Assembly (NCBI RefSeq): GCF_021556435.1
Contig: NZ_JAKGCU010000036.1
Coordinates: 1-34,491 of the forward strand
Direction of reading: 5' to 3'
DNA length: 34,491 bases
DNA from: Gordonia tangerina
GTDB lineage: Bacteria > Actinomycetota > Actinomycetes > Mycobacteriales > Mycobacteriaceae
Shown here: piece after piece, positions 24,135 through 32,331 of the stretch
Layout of the letters: each line of letters opens with the position of its first letter
Numbering within the stretch: the first letter of the stretch is position 1
Notes under the pieces: model-generated
Told to the model about the DNA's origin: nothing
Databases searched by the model: none
The model's input: the letters and a program-made list of their open reading frames with translations, nothing else
Program-made: the position numbers and the translations under genes

Positions 24135-25793
24135 TCATGTGGCCGAGCGCTCCTCGGAACGGTACCCCTTATTGCTCAACCACTGTCGCGCACGACCACG
24201 TTTACGTTCGGCGGAGAACATGCGATATCGGATGAATTCGTAGCCCGAGTCGAACAGCACGTCTTTGAATCGACGAAACGCGCCTTTGCCGGCCAGCGCG
24301 ATGCTGAGCTTCTCGACGAGCGCCTCGTCGACCACCGAATCGAGGAAGTCCTCCATGTCGCGGTAACCCGACCGAGATCCGGTGTTCTCGACAAAGAACC
24401 AGCGGTCGGAATCCTCCAACTCGTCCTCATCGAACATGTCGCTGCCCACGTCGTCGAGCATGCTCTGCTCCCACGGCATACCGGTCTGGAGGTCGATGTA
24501 CCCGTCGCCATTGCGCAGATCGCCCTCGAGGAGATCGGCGATGTCTTCGAGAGTCACAGCGATCGGTCGGAGCATGGGGGTGGGCCCGCCGAGGACGCCC
24601 TCGAGCTGCGCGGCGAGCTCGTCGTCGCCGTCCCAGCCCCGGGCACGCAGCGCGTTGGCACACTTGGCGGCCACGTCGTCGGCCCCGGCCACCTTGTTCT
24701 CGACGGCCGAGGTCACCGCGTCGCCGACGTATTGCAGGACCGCATGCACGGGGCGTTGCTTCAACAGGTCGACGAGTTCCGGGCCGGACGCGGCGACAGC
24801 TCGCCGGAGTTCCTTCAACGACGCATCGTCCCACGCCCGCCCAGACTGGTCACCGGTGTCCGGCGAAGGCGTTGTGGGCCTGCCAGATTCGAGTCGCTGC
24901 CGCAGCCACTCCGTCACGTCGCCGACTGCCGCAGTCGCGATCGGGGTTGGATGCCCGGTGAACCCATGCGGCACACCAGGGTAGATGCGGATGTCGACAT
25001 CGTTGTCGGCGAGCGCGAGCCGAGCGGCCATGGCGATGTTGTCGTCGAGCAGGACGTCGCGCTCGCCGACAACAAGCAGCACCGGGGGTAATCCCGACAG
25101 GTCGGCGAAGGCGGGCGAGACGTCGGGGATCGTCCGGTCCGATACGCCGCCCACATAGGCTTCGAGAAAGTACTCGTCCGAGATCAACCGGCCGGCCGGC
25201 GTGGTGGCGCTGAGGTCCCAGGTGCCGAAGTGCAGGGCGGCGCCCGCGACGTGGTGTGCCAGTGAATGATCGCGCAGCCGGAGCAGCGTGGTCACCGCAA
25301 GCGTCGCGCCCGCCGAGAATCCACCGATCGTGATGCGGTCTGTGCCGAAGCGGTCGTGGGCGCAACCGATCAACCACCGCATCGCGGTCTCGCAGTCGTC
25401 GGGTGCGGCCGGCCACGGGTCCTCCGGCGCGAGGCGATACTCAACACCCACGACAACGATCCCGAGATCGTCGGCGAGCCGGCGGTTGCGGATGTCGTCC
25501 TGGACGGCGGAGCCCAGATAGAAGCCGCCGCCGTGGATATTCAGGTGCACGCCGCGCACCCGGCCGTCGGTGGGTGGAATGATCCGCACGGGCACCGACT
25601 GGGCGTCGACCTCCACTGTCTCCACTATGGCGTGTGCGTCGGGAACGGCACGCACCTGTTTGCGACGGGCCGCCGCGAGTTCGTCGCCGTCGCGTGGCCC
25701 GCGACCGGTCGGCGTGTCCCGGTAGTAGGCGAGTGACTCGGCGAGATCGCCCTCGGGCACCGGAACTGTGATGTCGCTCATCCGCAGTTGCAT
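24135..25793 (-). CDS. alpha/beta hydrolase fused to UPF0158 domain
   Basis: 552 residues in one uninterrupted frame, started by an ATG behind GGAGG with 7-base spacing. Residues 1-305 are an hormone-sensitive-lipase-type hydrolase: HGGG at 87-90, nucleophile elbow GFSAG at 158-162 (Ser160), acid Asp246 and His277. After a linker and a helical region (about 320-400), residues about 408-545 match UPF0158: PIAVTLEDIADLLEGD, DRWFFVENTGSRSGYRDMED, then EKLSIALAGKGAFRRFKDVL. UPF0158 has no established function; an RNA- or nucleic-acid-linked role cannot be read here. Both halves look complete. The fusion is unusual and might link an esterase to an unknown regulatory partner. It is divergent from the gene at 26008. 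Confidence 0.85.
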   Translation of the reverse strand: MQLRMSDITVPVPEGDLAESLAYYRDTPTGRGPRDGDELAAARRKQVRAVPDAHAIVETVEVDAQSVPVRIIPPTDGRVRGVHLNIHGGGFYLGSAVQDDIRNRRLADDLGIVVVGVEYRLAPEDPWPAAPDDCETAMRWLIGCAHDRFGTDRITIGGFSAGATLAVTTLLRLRDHSLAHHVAGAALHFGTWDLSATTPAGRLISDEYFLEAYVGGVSDRTIPDVSPAFADLSGLPPVLLVVGERDVLLDDNIAMAARLALADNDVDIRIYPGVPHGFTGHPTPIATAAVGDVTEWLRQRLESGRPTTPSPDTGDQSGRAWDDASLKELRRAVAASGPELVDLLKQRPVHAVLQYVGDAVTSAVENKVAGADDVAAKCANALRARGWDGDDELAAQLEGVLGGPTPMLRPIAVTLEDIADLLEGDLRNGDGYIDLQTGMPWEQSMLDDVGSDMFDEDELEDSDRWFFVENTGSRSGYRDMEDFLDSVVDEALVEKLSIALAGKGAFRRFKDVLFDSGYEFIRYRMFSAERKRGRARQWLSNKGYRSEERSAT

Positions 25794-26007
25794 GCGAGCA
25801 CCTCCTCCGAATCCCTTCTACCCGGACAGCGGGCGAGCATTCAACGTGTGGTGATGAGTCGGGAGCAGCACCGCGTTTTTTCAGCCGGATGGCGCTCACC
25901 GACCTGGGCGACCAACAGTTGTGCACACCGCCCGGAGGCCACCTCGATCTCCCGTACCGTGAGCGTGCGGATCTCGACCCGTCGGACGCTCAGACAGGAG
26001 ACTTGCT

Positions 26008-26502
26008 GTGGCCAACAATCAGTCGCAGGCCCCATGGCCGCTGAAGGCTCGAGCAATCAGCGAATCCACCGACCACGGCATTCGCGCGGTGCGCGCACAC
26101 GACCTCGCCGGCTTCGCAGAAGCCCTCGAACAACTCGCCATCCACCCCGAGGCCCGCGAGGTCCACGCCCACATGGTCCGCGAACTCATCGAGACCCGAT
26201 ACCAGGACGGTGTGACCGGTGACGATGTCGCCGATGTGCTGTCCCGCACGGTCGGCGACTCGGGCGCCTGGCATGCACCAGTCGATCCGTCGGCAGTGGT
26301 GGTGGTGCTCACCGGCAGTCTGGGCGTAGCCGAACGTTCTGACGATGACGGTCCGCCCGCGACCATCCCGCCGGCCGAGCTCAACGGCGCGGCGATCCTG
26401 GTGATCGCCCACCTCGCGGCCGATGCCGCAATCGATCATCAGCAGTATCTGGTGCGTGCCATCGAGGAGATACGCCGCGCTCAGACGGTGGAGATGCCCT
26501 GA
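26008..26502 (+). CDS. hypothetical protein
   Basis: 164 residues from a GTG preceded by AGGAG at good spacing. I do not recognise a family. The sequence is acidic and mostly helical, with no membrane segment, signal peptide or cysteine clusters. The first half is rich in His/Glu helices (HDLAGFAEALEQLAIHPEAR), and the second has a hydrophobic VVVVLTGSLGVAE strand. A 214-base divergent region separates it from the hydrolase/UPF0158 gene; it holds a small dyad (GAGCGT at 25961-25966, ACGCTC at 25986-25991). It is probably a cytosolic protein conserved in near relatives only. Confidence 0.7.
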   Translation: MANNQSQAPWPLKARAISESTDHGIRAVRAHDLAGFAEALEQLAIHPEAREVHAHMVRELIETRYQDGVTGDDVADVLSRTVGDSGAWHAPVDPSAVVVVLTGSLGVAERSDDDGPPATIPPAELNGAAILVIAHLAADAAIDHQQYLVRAIEEIRRAQTVEMP

Positions 26503-26623
26503 GCAGTTGCGCAGCAGCCGTCCGGTCGCCGTCCGCTGCCGTCGCCGACGCTGCTCGGTTCGCGCCCTATCTGTTGTCCTGCGCCGGACACCAGTGTCGG
26601 TGCCGTGTCGTACCGTCAGCACC

Positions 26624-27082
26624 ATGACCACTTGGGACGCGATCACGGCTGCCGTCGGCCTCGCGCTGGGTGGCGAGCCGGACCGGGGTCGTGAGGAGTT
26701 GATGGCCTGCTGGATTGCCACGGGTGAATCCGATGCCGGGCAGCGATGCGTCATCGCGCACTACCTCGCCGACCTTCAGTCGGAACTGGCCGACGAGGTG
26801 ATGTGGGATGAACGAGCGTTGGACGCGCACTCCAGGATTCAGGGCTCGGAGCTCGCGCACGTGGGTATCGACGATGCCCGCGGCATGGCACCGAGCCTTC
26901 ATCTGAACCTGGTAGATGGCTATCTGAGGCAGGGCGAGACCGCTGTGGCGCGCCAACATGCGACCGCTGGTGTCGCCATGGCCGATTTTCTACCTGACGA
27001 CGGCTACGGGCGGCTCATCCGTGACGGGCTCGATCGACTGACGACGCGGATCGACAACGTGTCGGACAACCACTCGACGTGA
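26624..27082 (+). CDS. conserved hypothetical, TPR-like helical protein
   Basis: 152 residues from the ATG at 26624 (MTTWDAITAAVGLALGGEPD). TACCGT ends 7 bases upstream with no ribosome site, so a leaderless start is possible. The sequence is helical, with RCVIAHYLADLQSELADEVM and PSLHLNLVDGYLRQGETAVA resembling tetratricopeptide-like helix pairs. Similar proteins are scattered in actinobacteria without known function (from memory). No membrane or catalytic motif is seen. Its TGA stop lies inside the left arm of the 34-bp palindrome at 27080-27113. Confidence 0.75.
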   Translation: MTTWDAITAAVGLALGGEPDRGREELMACWIATGESDAGQRCVIAHYLADLQSELADEVMWDERALDAHSRIQGSELAHVGIDDARGMAPSLHLNLVDGYLRQGETAVARQHATAGVAMADFLPDDGYGRLIRDGLDRLTTRIDNVSDNHST

Positions 27083-27113
27083 CCATGTTCGCACACATGT
27101 GCGAACATGGTCA
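27080..27113. promoter_or_regulatory. 34-bp perfect palindrome, probable operator
   Basis: TGACCATGTTCGCACA (27080-27095) and its exact complement (27098-27113) flank a 2-base centre. It overlaps the upstream stop and ends 1 base before the chosen GTG start of the DUF6319 gene. Its moderate GC content and perfect long arms suggest a protein-binding site more than a terminator. It does not match the mycobacterial LexA (TCGAAC-N4-GTTCGA) or IdeR boxes. Confidence 0.65.
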
Positions 27114-27114
27114 G

Positions 27115-27834
27115 GTGACTTCGCGCAGCAAAGCCGGACTGACCGCCGATGATCTCGAATCCCTGTCCTCGAGTCTCGCCGCAGGCAAACGGGTCACCGT
27201 CTACCTTCGCGATCCGATGCCTGCCCTCGGACTCGAGGCCGGGGTATCGGCGCGCGTCTTGTCGATCGACGGCACCACCGTGATCGCGAGCCCGAAAGGT
27301 GTGGACGATCAGTTGCCGTTCGAAGCCGAGGAACTCCATCGGACTCGGGCGGCGGCAGCATCTGCCACCGCCCCGCGACCGCGCGCATCGTCGTCGGGGC
27401 GCGCAGCTCCGCCGGCGGCACCGGCGAAGTCACCACGAAGCGCACAACACACGGCCAAGCCTCCATCGGAGTCGGGGTCGGCGAGGTCTCCCCGCGAGTC
27501 GGCACCGCCGAGCGTGACAGCCAAGACGACCCGCCGCGCCAAGCCGGGCACAGCAGCCGTCAGTGTCACCGTGACAGCGGTCGATGCGACCACCTGGAAG
27601 GTGTCGGTGATGCATGGCACCAAGAAGCTGGGCAAGGCCACCGAGGTGACCGCCGACCGGGTGGCGAACGCCATGCGGGAACTCGGCGACACCACCGCCA
27701 TCTCAGCGGTGGACGACGTGATCGAGTCCGCACGCGCTGCCGCACAGAAACGCATTGACGAGCTCAACGACGAACTCGAGACGGCGCGCGCCGCCTTGGC
27801 TCAGCTCGACGATCGCCTCGGCAACAGCAGTTGA
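27115..27834 (+). CDS. DUF6319 family protein
   Basis: About 239 residues. The N-terminal domain (LTADDLESLSSSLAAGKRVT then VYLRDPMPALGLEAGVSARV, to about residue 75) matches what I recall of DUF6319. A basic Ala/Pro/Ser linker (about 78-150) resembles the tails of DNA- or nucleoid-associated proteins. The C-terminal part has a small beta unit (VTVTAVDATTWKVSVMHGTK) and a coiled coil (ESARAAAQKRIDELNDELET). The start is ambiguous: GTG 27115 avoids the palindrome, whereas GTG 27079 would overlap the upstream stop and translate through it. Neither has a ribosome site. The function is unknown. It is convergent with the zinc-ribbon gene, 11 bases away. Confidence 0.72.
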   Translation: MTSRSKAGLTADDLESLSSSLAAGKRVTVYLRDPMPALGLEAGVSARVLSIDGTTVIASPKGVDDQLPFEAEELHRTRAAAASATAPRPRASSSGRAAPPAAPAKSPRSAQHTAKPPSESGSARSPRESAPPSVTAKTTRRAKPGTAAVSVTVTAVDATTWKVSVMHGTKKLGKATEVTADRVANAMRELGDTTAISAVDDVIESARAAAQKRIDELNDELETARAALAQLDDRLGNSS

Positions 27835-27845
27835 GACAACCAGTG

Positions 27846-28442
27846 TCAGGCTGACTCCATTGCCCGCTTCGCCTTTTCCAACGCGGCGAGCGTACGCAAC
27901 ACGGACTCGCGTTTCGCCGTCAGATCGGACACCTTCGCCTTGCCGCCAAGACCGGATTCTTGCTGCGCGACCGCGAGACGGTTCTCGATGTCCGTGAGCT
28001 GCGCCAGCAGGCCCTCGGCTCGGTTGACGAGTTCGGCGCTGTCGGGGCGGGAGACATTCGTGGGTCGGGTGCCTCCGGACGCGGCGACCCGGGGCTTGTC
28101 AGCCGGCGCCTTCGCGGCGGTCGTCGCAGCGGGGGAGGCGGATCGGGTGACCGCGGTTCGCTGCTTGGACCGTGACGCTCCCCGGGCCGGCGTGTGGGTA
28201 CGGGTTCGGGTCAGCTCTGCCGACGCCGCGCCGGCCGCGACCCGGTGCGCGCGCTCCTCCTCATCGTCGGACTCCACCGAGCCACCCAACGGACGCAGAC
28301 CGTAGAAGCCGACGAACTCACGAGCCGCGGCGATCGTCTGCTCTGCGGTGCGACAGCGCCCGCACCGCGGTTCATCGCGGAAGTCCGCGACGTCCTCGTC
28401 GGACGAGCACCACACGCATTTCTCGGTGGTGACGTCGGTCAT
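27846..28442 (-). CDS. hypothetical zinc-ribbon / coiled-coil protein
   Basis: About 198 residues from the ATG at 28442. CVWC and CGRC (about residues 9-12 and 27-30) form a four-cysteine zinc-ribbon-like module. A basic, low-complexity Ala/Thr/Arg/Lys linker (about 75-135) follows, then two helices likely to be coiled coil (LVNRAEGLLAQLTDIENRLA and SVLRTLAALEKAKRAM). The layout of a small N-terminal domain, basic linker and coiled coil parallels the convergent DUF6319 protein. A start 9 codons upstream is possible. Family and function are unknown; nucleic-acid binding is a guess from the zinc module and basic linker. Confidence 0.7.
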   Translation of the reverse strand: MTDVTTEKCVWCSSDEDVADFRDEPRCGRCRTAEQTIAAAREFVGFYGLRPLGGSVESDDEEERAHRVAAGAASAELTRTRTHTPARGASRSKQRTAVTRSASPAATTAAKAPADKPRVAASGGTRPTNVSRPDSAELVNRAEGLLAQLTDIENRLAVAQQESGLGGKAKVSDLTAKRESVLRTLAALEKAKRAMESA

Positions 28443-28542
28443 GGAAGCACTGGTAGCGAGGGAAGACACGGGTGAACATAGTACGACACATGGCTTTTCG
28501 CTTCGCGTCGGGGGTTTCGCTGCACCGTACCGCGGCGGCCGG

Positions 28543-29424
28543 TTATCCGGACCGAAGCTGATCCGGGTCCCGGTAGGTCACCACCAGCGGAGCGTGATCA
28601 GACAGGCGGTCGGCCGGCGACAGCCCTTTGTCCACCACGACATATATCGCCCGGCGTGCAAGGCCGGGCGTCGCGAGCTGGTGGTCCACACGCCAACCCA
28701 CATCCTTGGTGAAGGACTGACCGGCCCAGCTCCACCAAGTCAGTGGCCCGGGTCGTTCGCCGTACACCTGTCTCACCACGTCGACGAGCCGACGCGTACC
28801 CAGGATCGAATCGAACCAAGCCCGGTCTTCGGGTAGGAAGCCGTCCATGGTGCGAGCGGCACGCCAGTTCGTCACATCGTGTTGTGTGTGGGCGATGTTG
28901 AGGTCGCCGGCAAGCAGGAATTCGCGCCCCGCCCGCAGCGCCGCGAGACGGCTGCGGTCGAGCTCGCGCGCGAACGCCGTGAGGAAGCGCTGCTTGCGCG
29001 CATACTTGGCGCCGCCGTCGGGCGCGTCGCGCATCGCCCCCGGCCGCTGACGGTCTCCAGGCAATCCGCCCTTCGGTAGGTAGAGACAGGCGATCGTGAC
29101 GGGCCGGTCGGCCAGGTCGACCTCGATGTAGCGGCCGTGGGTGGCGAACTCGCAAAGTCCACGCGCGCGCGGTGGGTGGGTCACCCACGTCCGCACGGCC
29201 GCGGGCGACAATCGTGTGAGCACGGCGACCCCGTTGCGACCGGCCGAGGACCCGACATCGGCGGCCACCGAATAGCCGGGGAAGTCACCGAGGTCAGACA
29301 TCCGACAACGTAATTCCTGAATCGCGACAATGTCGGGGGACCGCTCGGCGAGCCAGCGATCAAAGCCACGACGACGCGCCGCCCGTATCCCGTTGACGTT
29401 GAACGAAACGACCGTGAAGGACAT
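28543..29424 (-). CDS. xthA: exodeoxyribonuclease III-type AP endonuclease
   Basis: 293 residues from the ATG at 29424 (MSFTVVSFNVNGIRAARRRG). The catalytic set of the exonuclease/endonuclease/phosphatase fold is present: Asn in SFNVNG, Glu in IQELRCR (about 34), Tyr in CLYLPKGG, GDLNIAHTQHDVTNW (about 186-200), WWSWAGQSFTKDVGWRVDHQ (about 245) and the final LSDHAPLVV. It removes abasic-site and 3'-blocked lesions in base-excision repair. Eight extra N-terminal codons are possible. It has no neighbouring repair genes. Confidence 0.9.
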   Translation of the reverse strand: MSFTVVSFNVNGIRAARRRGFDRWLAERSPDIVAIQELRCRMSDLGDFPGYSVAADVGSSAGRNGVAVLTRLSPAAVRTWVTHPPRARGLCEFATHGRYIEVDLADRPVTIACLYLPKGGLPGDRQRPGAMRDAPDGGAKYARKQRFLTAFARELDRSRLAALRAGREFLLAGDLNIAHTQHDVTNWRAARTMDGFLPEDRAWFDSILGTRRLVDVVRQVYGERPGPLTWWSWAGQSFTKDVGWRVDHQLATPGLARRAIYVVVDKGLSPADRLSDHAPLVVTYRDPDQLRSG

Positions 29425-29655
29425 CAAGCCATCTTGCCAATCCTTCATTCTCGGGCAAGTAATTCAGTTTGCAGCTATGCCCACTTCACTATGGTAATTG
29501 TGGGTTGTCGGGGTTTCAGTTCCGGATTGCTCGAAGACATCTGACCCGAGTTGCGCGCATTCGGTTCTCAAAGATGTTCCTGTGCAATCTGTTGGGACTC
29601 GCAAGCTTCCGGCGCCCGCACGCGCACATCGATCATCATTCAGAAAGGCATATCC

Positions 29656-29754
29656 ATGCTCATCGGAATCTTCGAAGCAATCAGAGACCTGCACGTCGGT
29701 GCGTATGATTTACTGCTCGCGCTGCTTTCCACCGGTAGCGCCGGCAGTAGCTAG
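29656..29754 (+). CDS. possible 32-residue amphipathic peptide
   Basis: An ATG preceded by AAAGG (8-base spacing) opens 32 codons ending TAG. The peptide starts MLIGIFEAIRDLHVGAYDLL and ends in a Leu-rich stretch plus STGSAGSS. One amphipathic or membrane helix would cover most of it. The body resembles the small channel-forming or membrane peptides of Corynebacteriales, but I cannot assign a family. The 230 bases upstream (29425-29655) hold no other gene and look less GC-rich than their neighbours. The frame could be chance. Confidence 0.4.
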   Translation: MLIGIFEAIRDLHVGAYDLLLALLSTGSAGSS

Positions 29755-29759
29755 CACGA

Positions 29760-31268
29760 TCACGTCCCGCAGAACGTCTGGAAACTGTCACTGAAGGACG
29801 CCGGGGCTGGCCCAGCGAAGTGCTCCCACTCGGTGCGCGGCTCGAACGGATGCGTGACAGCGTCCATCAAGCGCTCGAACGGCGTCAGGTCGCCGTCGGT
29901 GGCGGCACGTAACGCGAAGTCCACTTGGTGGTTGCGCGGGATGTAGAGCGGATTGATGCGGTCCATCGCGGCAGCCGTCTGCGCTCGATCGCGCCCGAGC
30001 CGATCCAGAGTTGCATGCCAGCGGTGCAGCCAGGGGTCTACGTCCTCGCGGGGGATGGCGTCGACCAGCGCTGTCGGGTCGCCTCGAAGCTCGGACGCGA
30101 GTGCACGGAAGGCTCCCGTCCAGTCGGCACGGTGGGCGGCCATCAGGGTCACCAGGTCGTCGACGAGTTCTGGCTCGCCGAACGCGTCGGTCAGCCCGAT
30201 CTTGTTCGCCATCCCGGCGAGGAAATGCTGCTGATACCGGGCGTCGAAGGTGGACAACGCCGCGGTCATCACGGCGATCGCCTCGTCGGCCGTCGGACCG
30301 GCCAACGGAAGTAACGTTTCGGCGAAACGCGCCAGGTTCCACTTCACGACGTCGGGCTGATTGGCGAAGGCGTAGCGTCCGCCGTGGTCGATGGAGCTGA
30401 AGACCGCCGCCGGGTCGAACGCGTCGAGGAAGGCGCACGGACCGTAGTCGATGGTTTCACCGGAGATGGTGGTGTTGTCGGTGTTCATGACGCCATGGAC
30501 AAACCCGACCAGCATCCAGTCGGCCACCAGGGCCGCCTGCCGCTCGAGCACCGCCTCGAAGAATGTGAGGTAGCGGTTGCCACTTCCCTCGGGCGCGAGC
30601 CCTAGCAGGTCCGGGTAGTGGCGATTGATTGCGTAGTCGGCCAATGGCTGGACCAGCTCGGTGTTGCGGGCCGCGAGCTCGAAGGTCCCCACGCGGAGGT
30701 GGCTGGCGGCCACACGGGTGAGCACAGCGCCGGGCTCGAGGCGGTCGCGGCGCACATCTCGGCCGGTCGCTACGACTGCGAGCGACCGGGTGGTGGGTAT
30801 ACCCAGCGCGTGCATCGCCTCGCTCACCAGGTACTCGCGAAGCATCGGACCGACCACCGCGTAACCATCACCGCCACGGGAGAACGGCGTCGGACCAGAA
30901 CCCTTGAGCTGCAGGTCGACTCGATGGCCGTCCAGGTCGATAAGTTCACCGATAAGCAATGCGCGACCGTCCCCGAGCAGCGGGGCGTAGTTGCCGAATT
31001 GGTGACCCGAGTAGGCCGTGGCGACCGGATCGGCGCCCGCCGGTGCCGCCGCACCCGACAGGAGCGCGACGCCGTCATCTGCGCGCAACGCTGCCGCGTC
31101 CAGCCCCAAGGCCTCGGCCAGTTCGTCGTTCAGCACCAGCAGCCGGGGGTCGGGCACGTCGGCGCCCTTCCACGCCACGGTCAGCGGCGACAGTTCGTCG
31201 GCGAAAGTGCGCTCGAAGCCGGTGATCGCGGGGCTCGTGCGGGTGGGGGAGTCGGGACCTGCAGACAC
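29760..31268 (-). CDS. selO: protein adenylyltransferase SelO (YdiU/UPF0061)
   Basis: 502 residues from a GTG (MSAGPDSPTRTSP) with TGGAG upstream. The pseudokinase-fold signatures are SGHQFGNYAPLLGDGRA (about 85-101), LQLKGSGPTPFSRGGDGYA (about 117-135), GVMNTDNTTISGETIDYGPC (about 245-264) and NPLYIPRNHQVDFAL (about 440). SelO transfers AMP from ATP to protein hydroxyls, linked in other bacteria to redox stress. The chain ends FCGT, with Cys at the position that is selenocysteine in some homologues. It is divergent from the wrecked MFS gene. Confidence 0.92.
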   Translation of the reverse strand: MSAGPDSPTRTSPAITGFERTFADELSPLTVAWKGADVPDPRLLVLNDELAEALGLDAAALRADDGVALLSGAAAPAGADPVATAYSGHQFGNYAPLLGDGRALLIGELIDLDGHRVDLQLKGSGPTPFSRGGDGYAVVGPMLREYLVSEAMHALGIPTTRSLAVVATGRDVRRDRLEPGAVLTRVAASHLRVGTFELAARNTELVQPLADYAINRHYPDLLGLAPEGSGNRYLTFFEAVLERQAALVADWMLVGFVHGVMNTDNTTISGETIDYGPCAFLDAFDPAAVFSSIDHGGRYAFANQPDVVKWNLARFAETLLPLAGPTADEAIAVMTAALSTFDARYQQHFLAGMANKIGLTDAFGEPELVDDLVTLMAAHRADWTGAFRALASELRGDPTALVDAIPREDVDPWLHRWHATLDRLGRDRAQTAAAMDRINPLYIPRNHQVDFALRAATDGDLTPFERLMDAVTHPFEPRTEWEHFAGPAPASFSDSFQTFCGT

Positions 31269-31551
31269 TGCTCCAGGATAACCACAGGTGGGCTGGCCAG
31301 TGGATGTCCGCAGCGGAGGTCGTCGTCCGCAGCGTCGAGAAGGCACCCGTACAAGCCATTGCCACGCTTCCCGCTGTCTGGACTGTGGTGGCCATCGCTG
31401 TCGCAGTGATCGGCGCCTCGCATAGTTGGTGGGGGCTGCTGTGGCCGCGATTGTCTTCGTTGCCATCGGTTTTACGATTTCGACCGGCGCGACACCCCCT
31501 GAACGATCCCCGTGGCATAGCGATCCCGGCATGCGCGCCGATGCACTTTTT
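31269..31551 (+). other. intergenic region with a possible small membrane ORF remnant
   Basis: From an ATG at 31304 one frame reads MSAAEVVVRSVEKAPVQAIA and a hydrophobic AVWTVVAIAVAVIGAS segment. A second hydrophobic segment (LVGAAVAAIVFVAIGFTIST) follows in another frame from about 31423. Together they could be a frameshifted two-helix membrane protein. No ribosome site is seen and no family is recognised, so this may be chance. Confidence 0.3.
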
Positions 31552-31569
31552 GTGATACACACGTATCAC
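31552..31569. promoter_or_regulatory. TetR-type operator dyad
   Basis: GTGATAC (31552-31558) and its perfect complement GTATCAC (31563-31569) flank ACAC, 15 bases before the MFS start and next to its ribosome site AAAGGTGG. The form is typical of TetR-family control of drug pumps, but no tetR gene lies in the window. Confidence 0.6.
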
Positions 31570-31584
31570 GAAAGGTGGTGGCCC

Positions 31585-32286
31585 ATGATTGACGCGAGAT
31601 GGGCTGCGTTGTGGATGGCGTCGGCAGCGCAGCTGATGGTGGTGCTCGATGTGTCCGTGGTCAACATCGCACTGCCGGCGGTGGGCGACGACCTGAGGAT
31701 GACCGATGCCGCGTTGCAGTGGGTTGCGAGCGGCTACGCACTTGCGTTCGCCGGGGGATTGTTGGTCGGCGGTCGGTTGGCCGATGTGTATGGGCTGCGA
31801 CGGGTTTTCGTCTTCGGGCTCGGGGTGTTCATCGCGGCGAGTGTGATCGGCGGGCTGGCGGTGTCGGGGGAGATGCTGATTGCCGCTCGGGTCGTGCAAG
31901 GGGTGGGCGCGGCGATCGCGTCACCGGCGACGTTCACGATTCTCACCCGCACTTATCCCGAGGGGCCTGTGCGGACCCCGGCTACAGCCCCGTGCAGGCC
32001 GGCTTGGGCTTCCTCCCACTCACTTTCGTCACCATGGTCGTCGGCGTCCACGTTGTTCCGCGCCTGATGACACGCCTTCCGGCCCGCCATCTCATTCTTG
32101 CTGGCGCACTCGTCGCGGGCGCAGGGTTCGTGTGGCAGGCATCGGTGTCGCTTGACACCTACCTCACGACCATCGCCGGGCCGGCAATCATCATCGGCAT
32201 CGGTGGCGGCTTGATGAGCACCCCGCTGGCGACCGCGGTCACCAGTGGCATCAACCCCTCAGATGCCGGGGCCGCATCCGGACTGA
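31585..32286 (+). pseudogene. drug-efflux MFS transporter (EmrB/QacA type), deleted and interrupted
   Basis: The ATG at 31585 follows AAAGGTGG and starts a DHA2-type transporter: LMVVLDVSVVNIALPAVGDD, then GGRLADVYGLRRVF (motif A), up to ASPATFTILTRTYPEG at about residue 130. From about 31975 coding jumps to a different frame at GYSPVQAGLGFLPLTFVTMV, which in intact relatives lies some 130-150 residues further on, so an internal segment is gone. The second part runs to DAGAASGLM, where the IS3-type element begins at 32287. The 3' end is not found. The product would not be functional. Confidence 0.85.
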
Positions 32287-32331
32287 TGAGGTTCCCCCCG
32301 AACCGTAGAGGCATCGATAATGAGGAGCACG

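Noticed and set aside
25961..25991. GAGCGT/ACGCTC dyad upstream of the gene at 26008
   Set aside because: Six-base arms with a 19-base gap are expected by chance in such GC-rich DNA; noted but not called.
27080..27113. Palindrome read as a LexA (SOS) box
   Set aside because: The actinobacterial box has TCGAAC and GTTCGA facing inward; here the GTTCGC and GCGAAC order is reversed.
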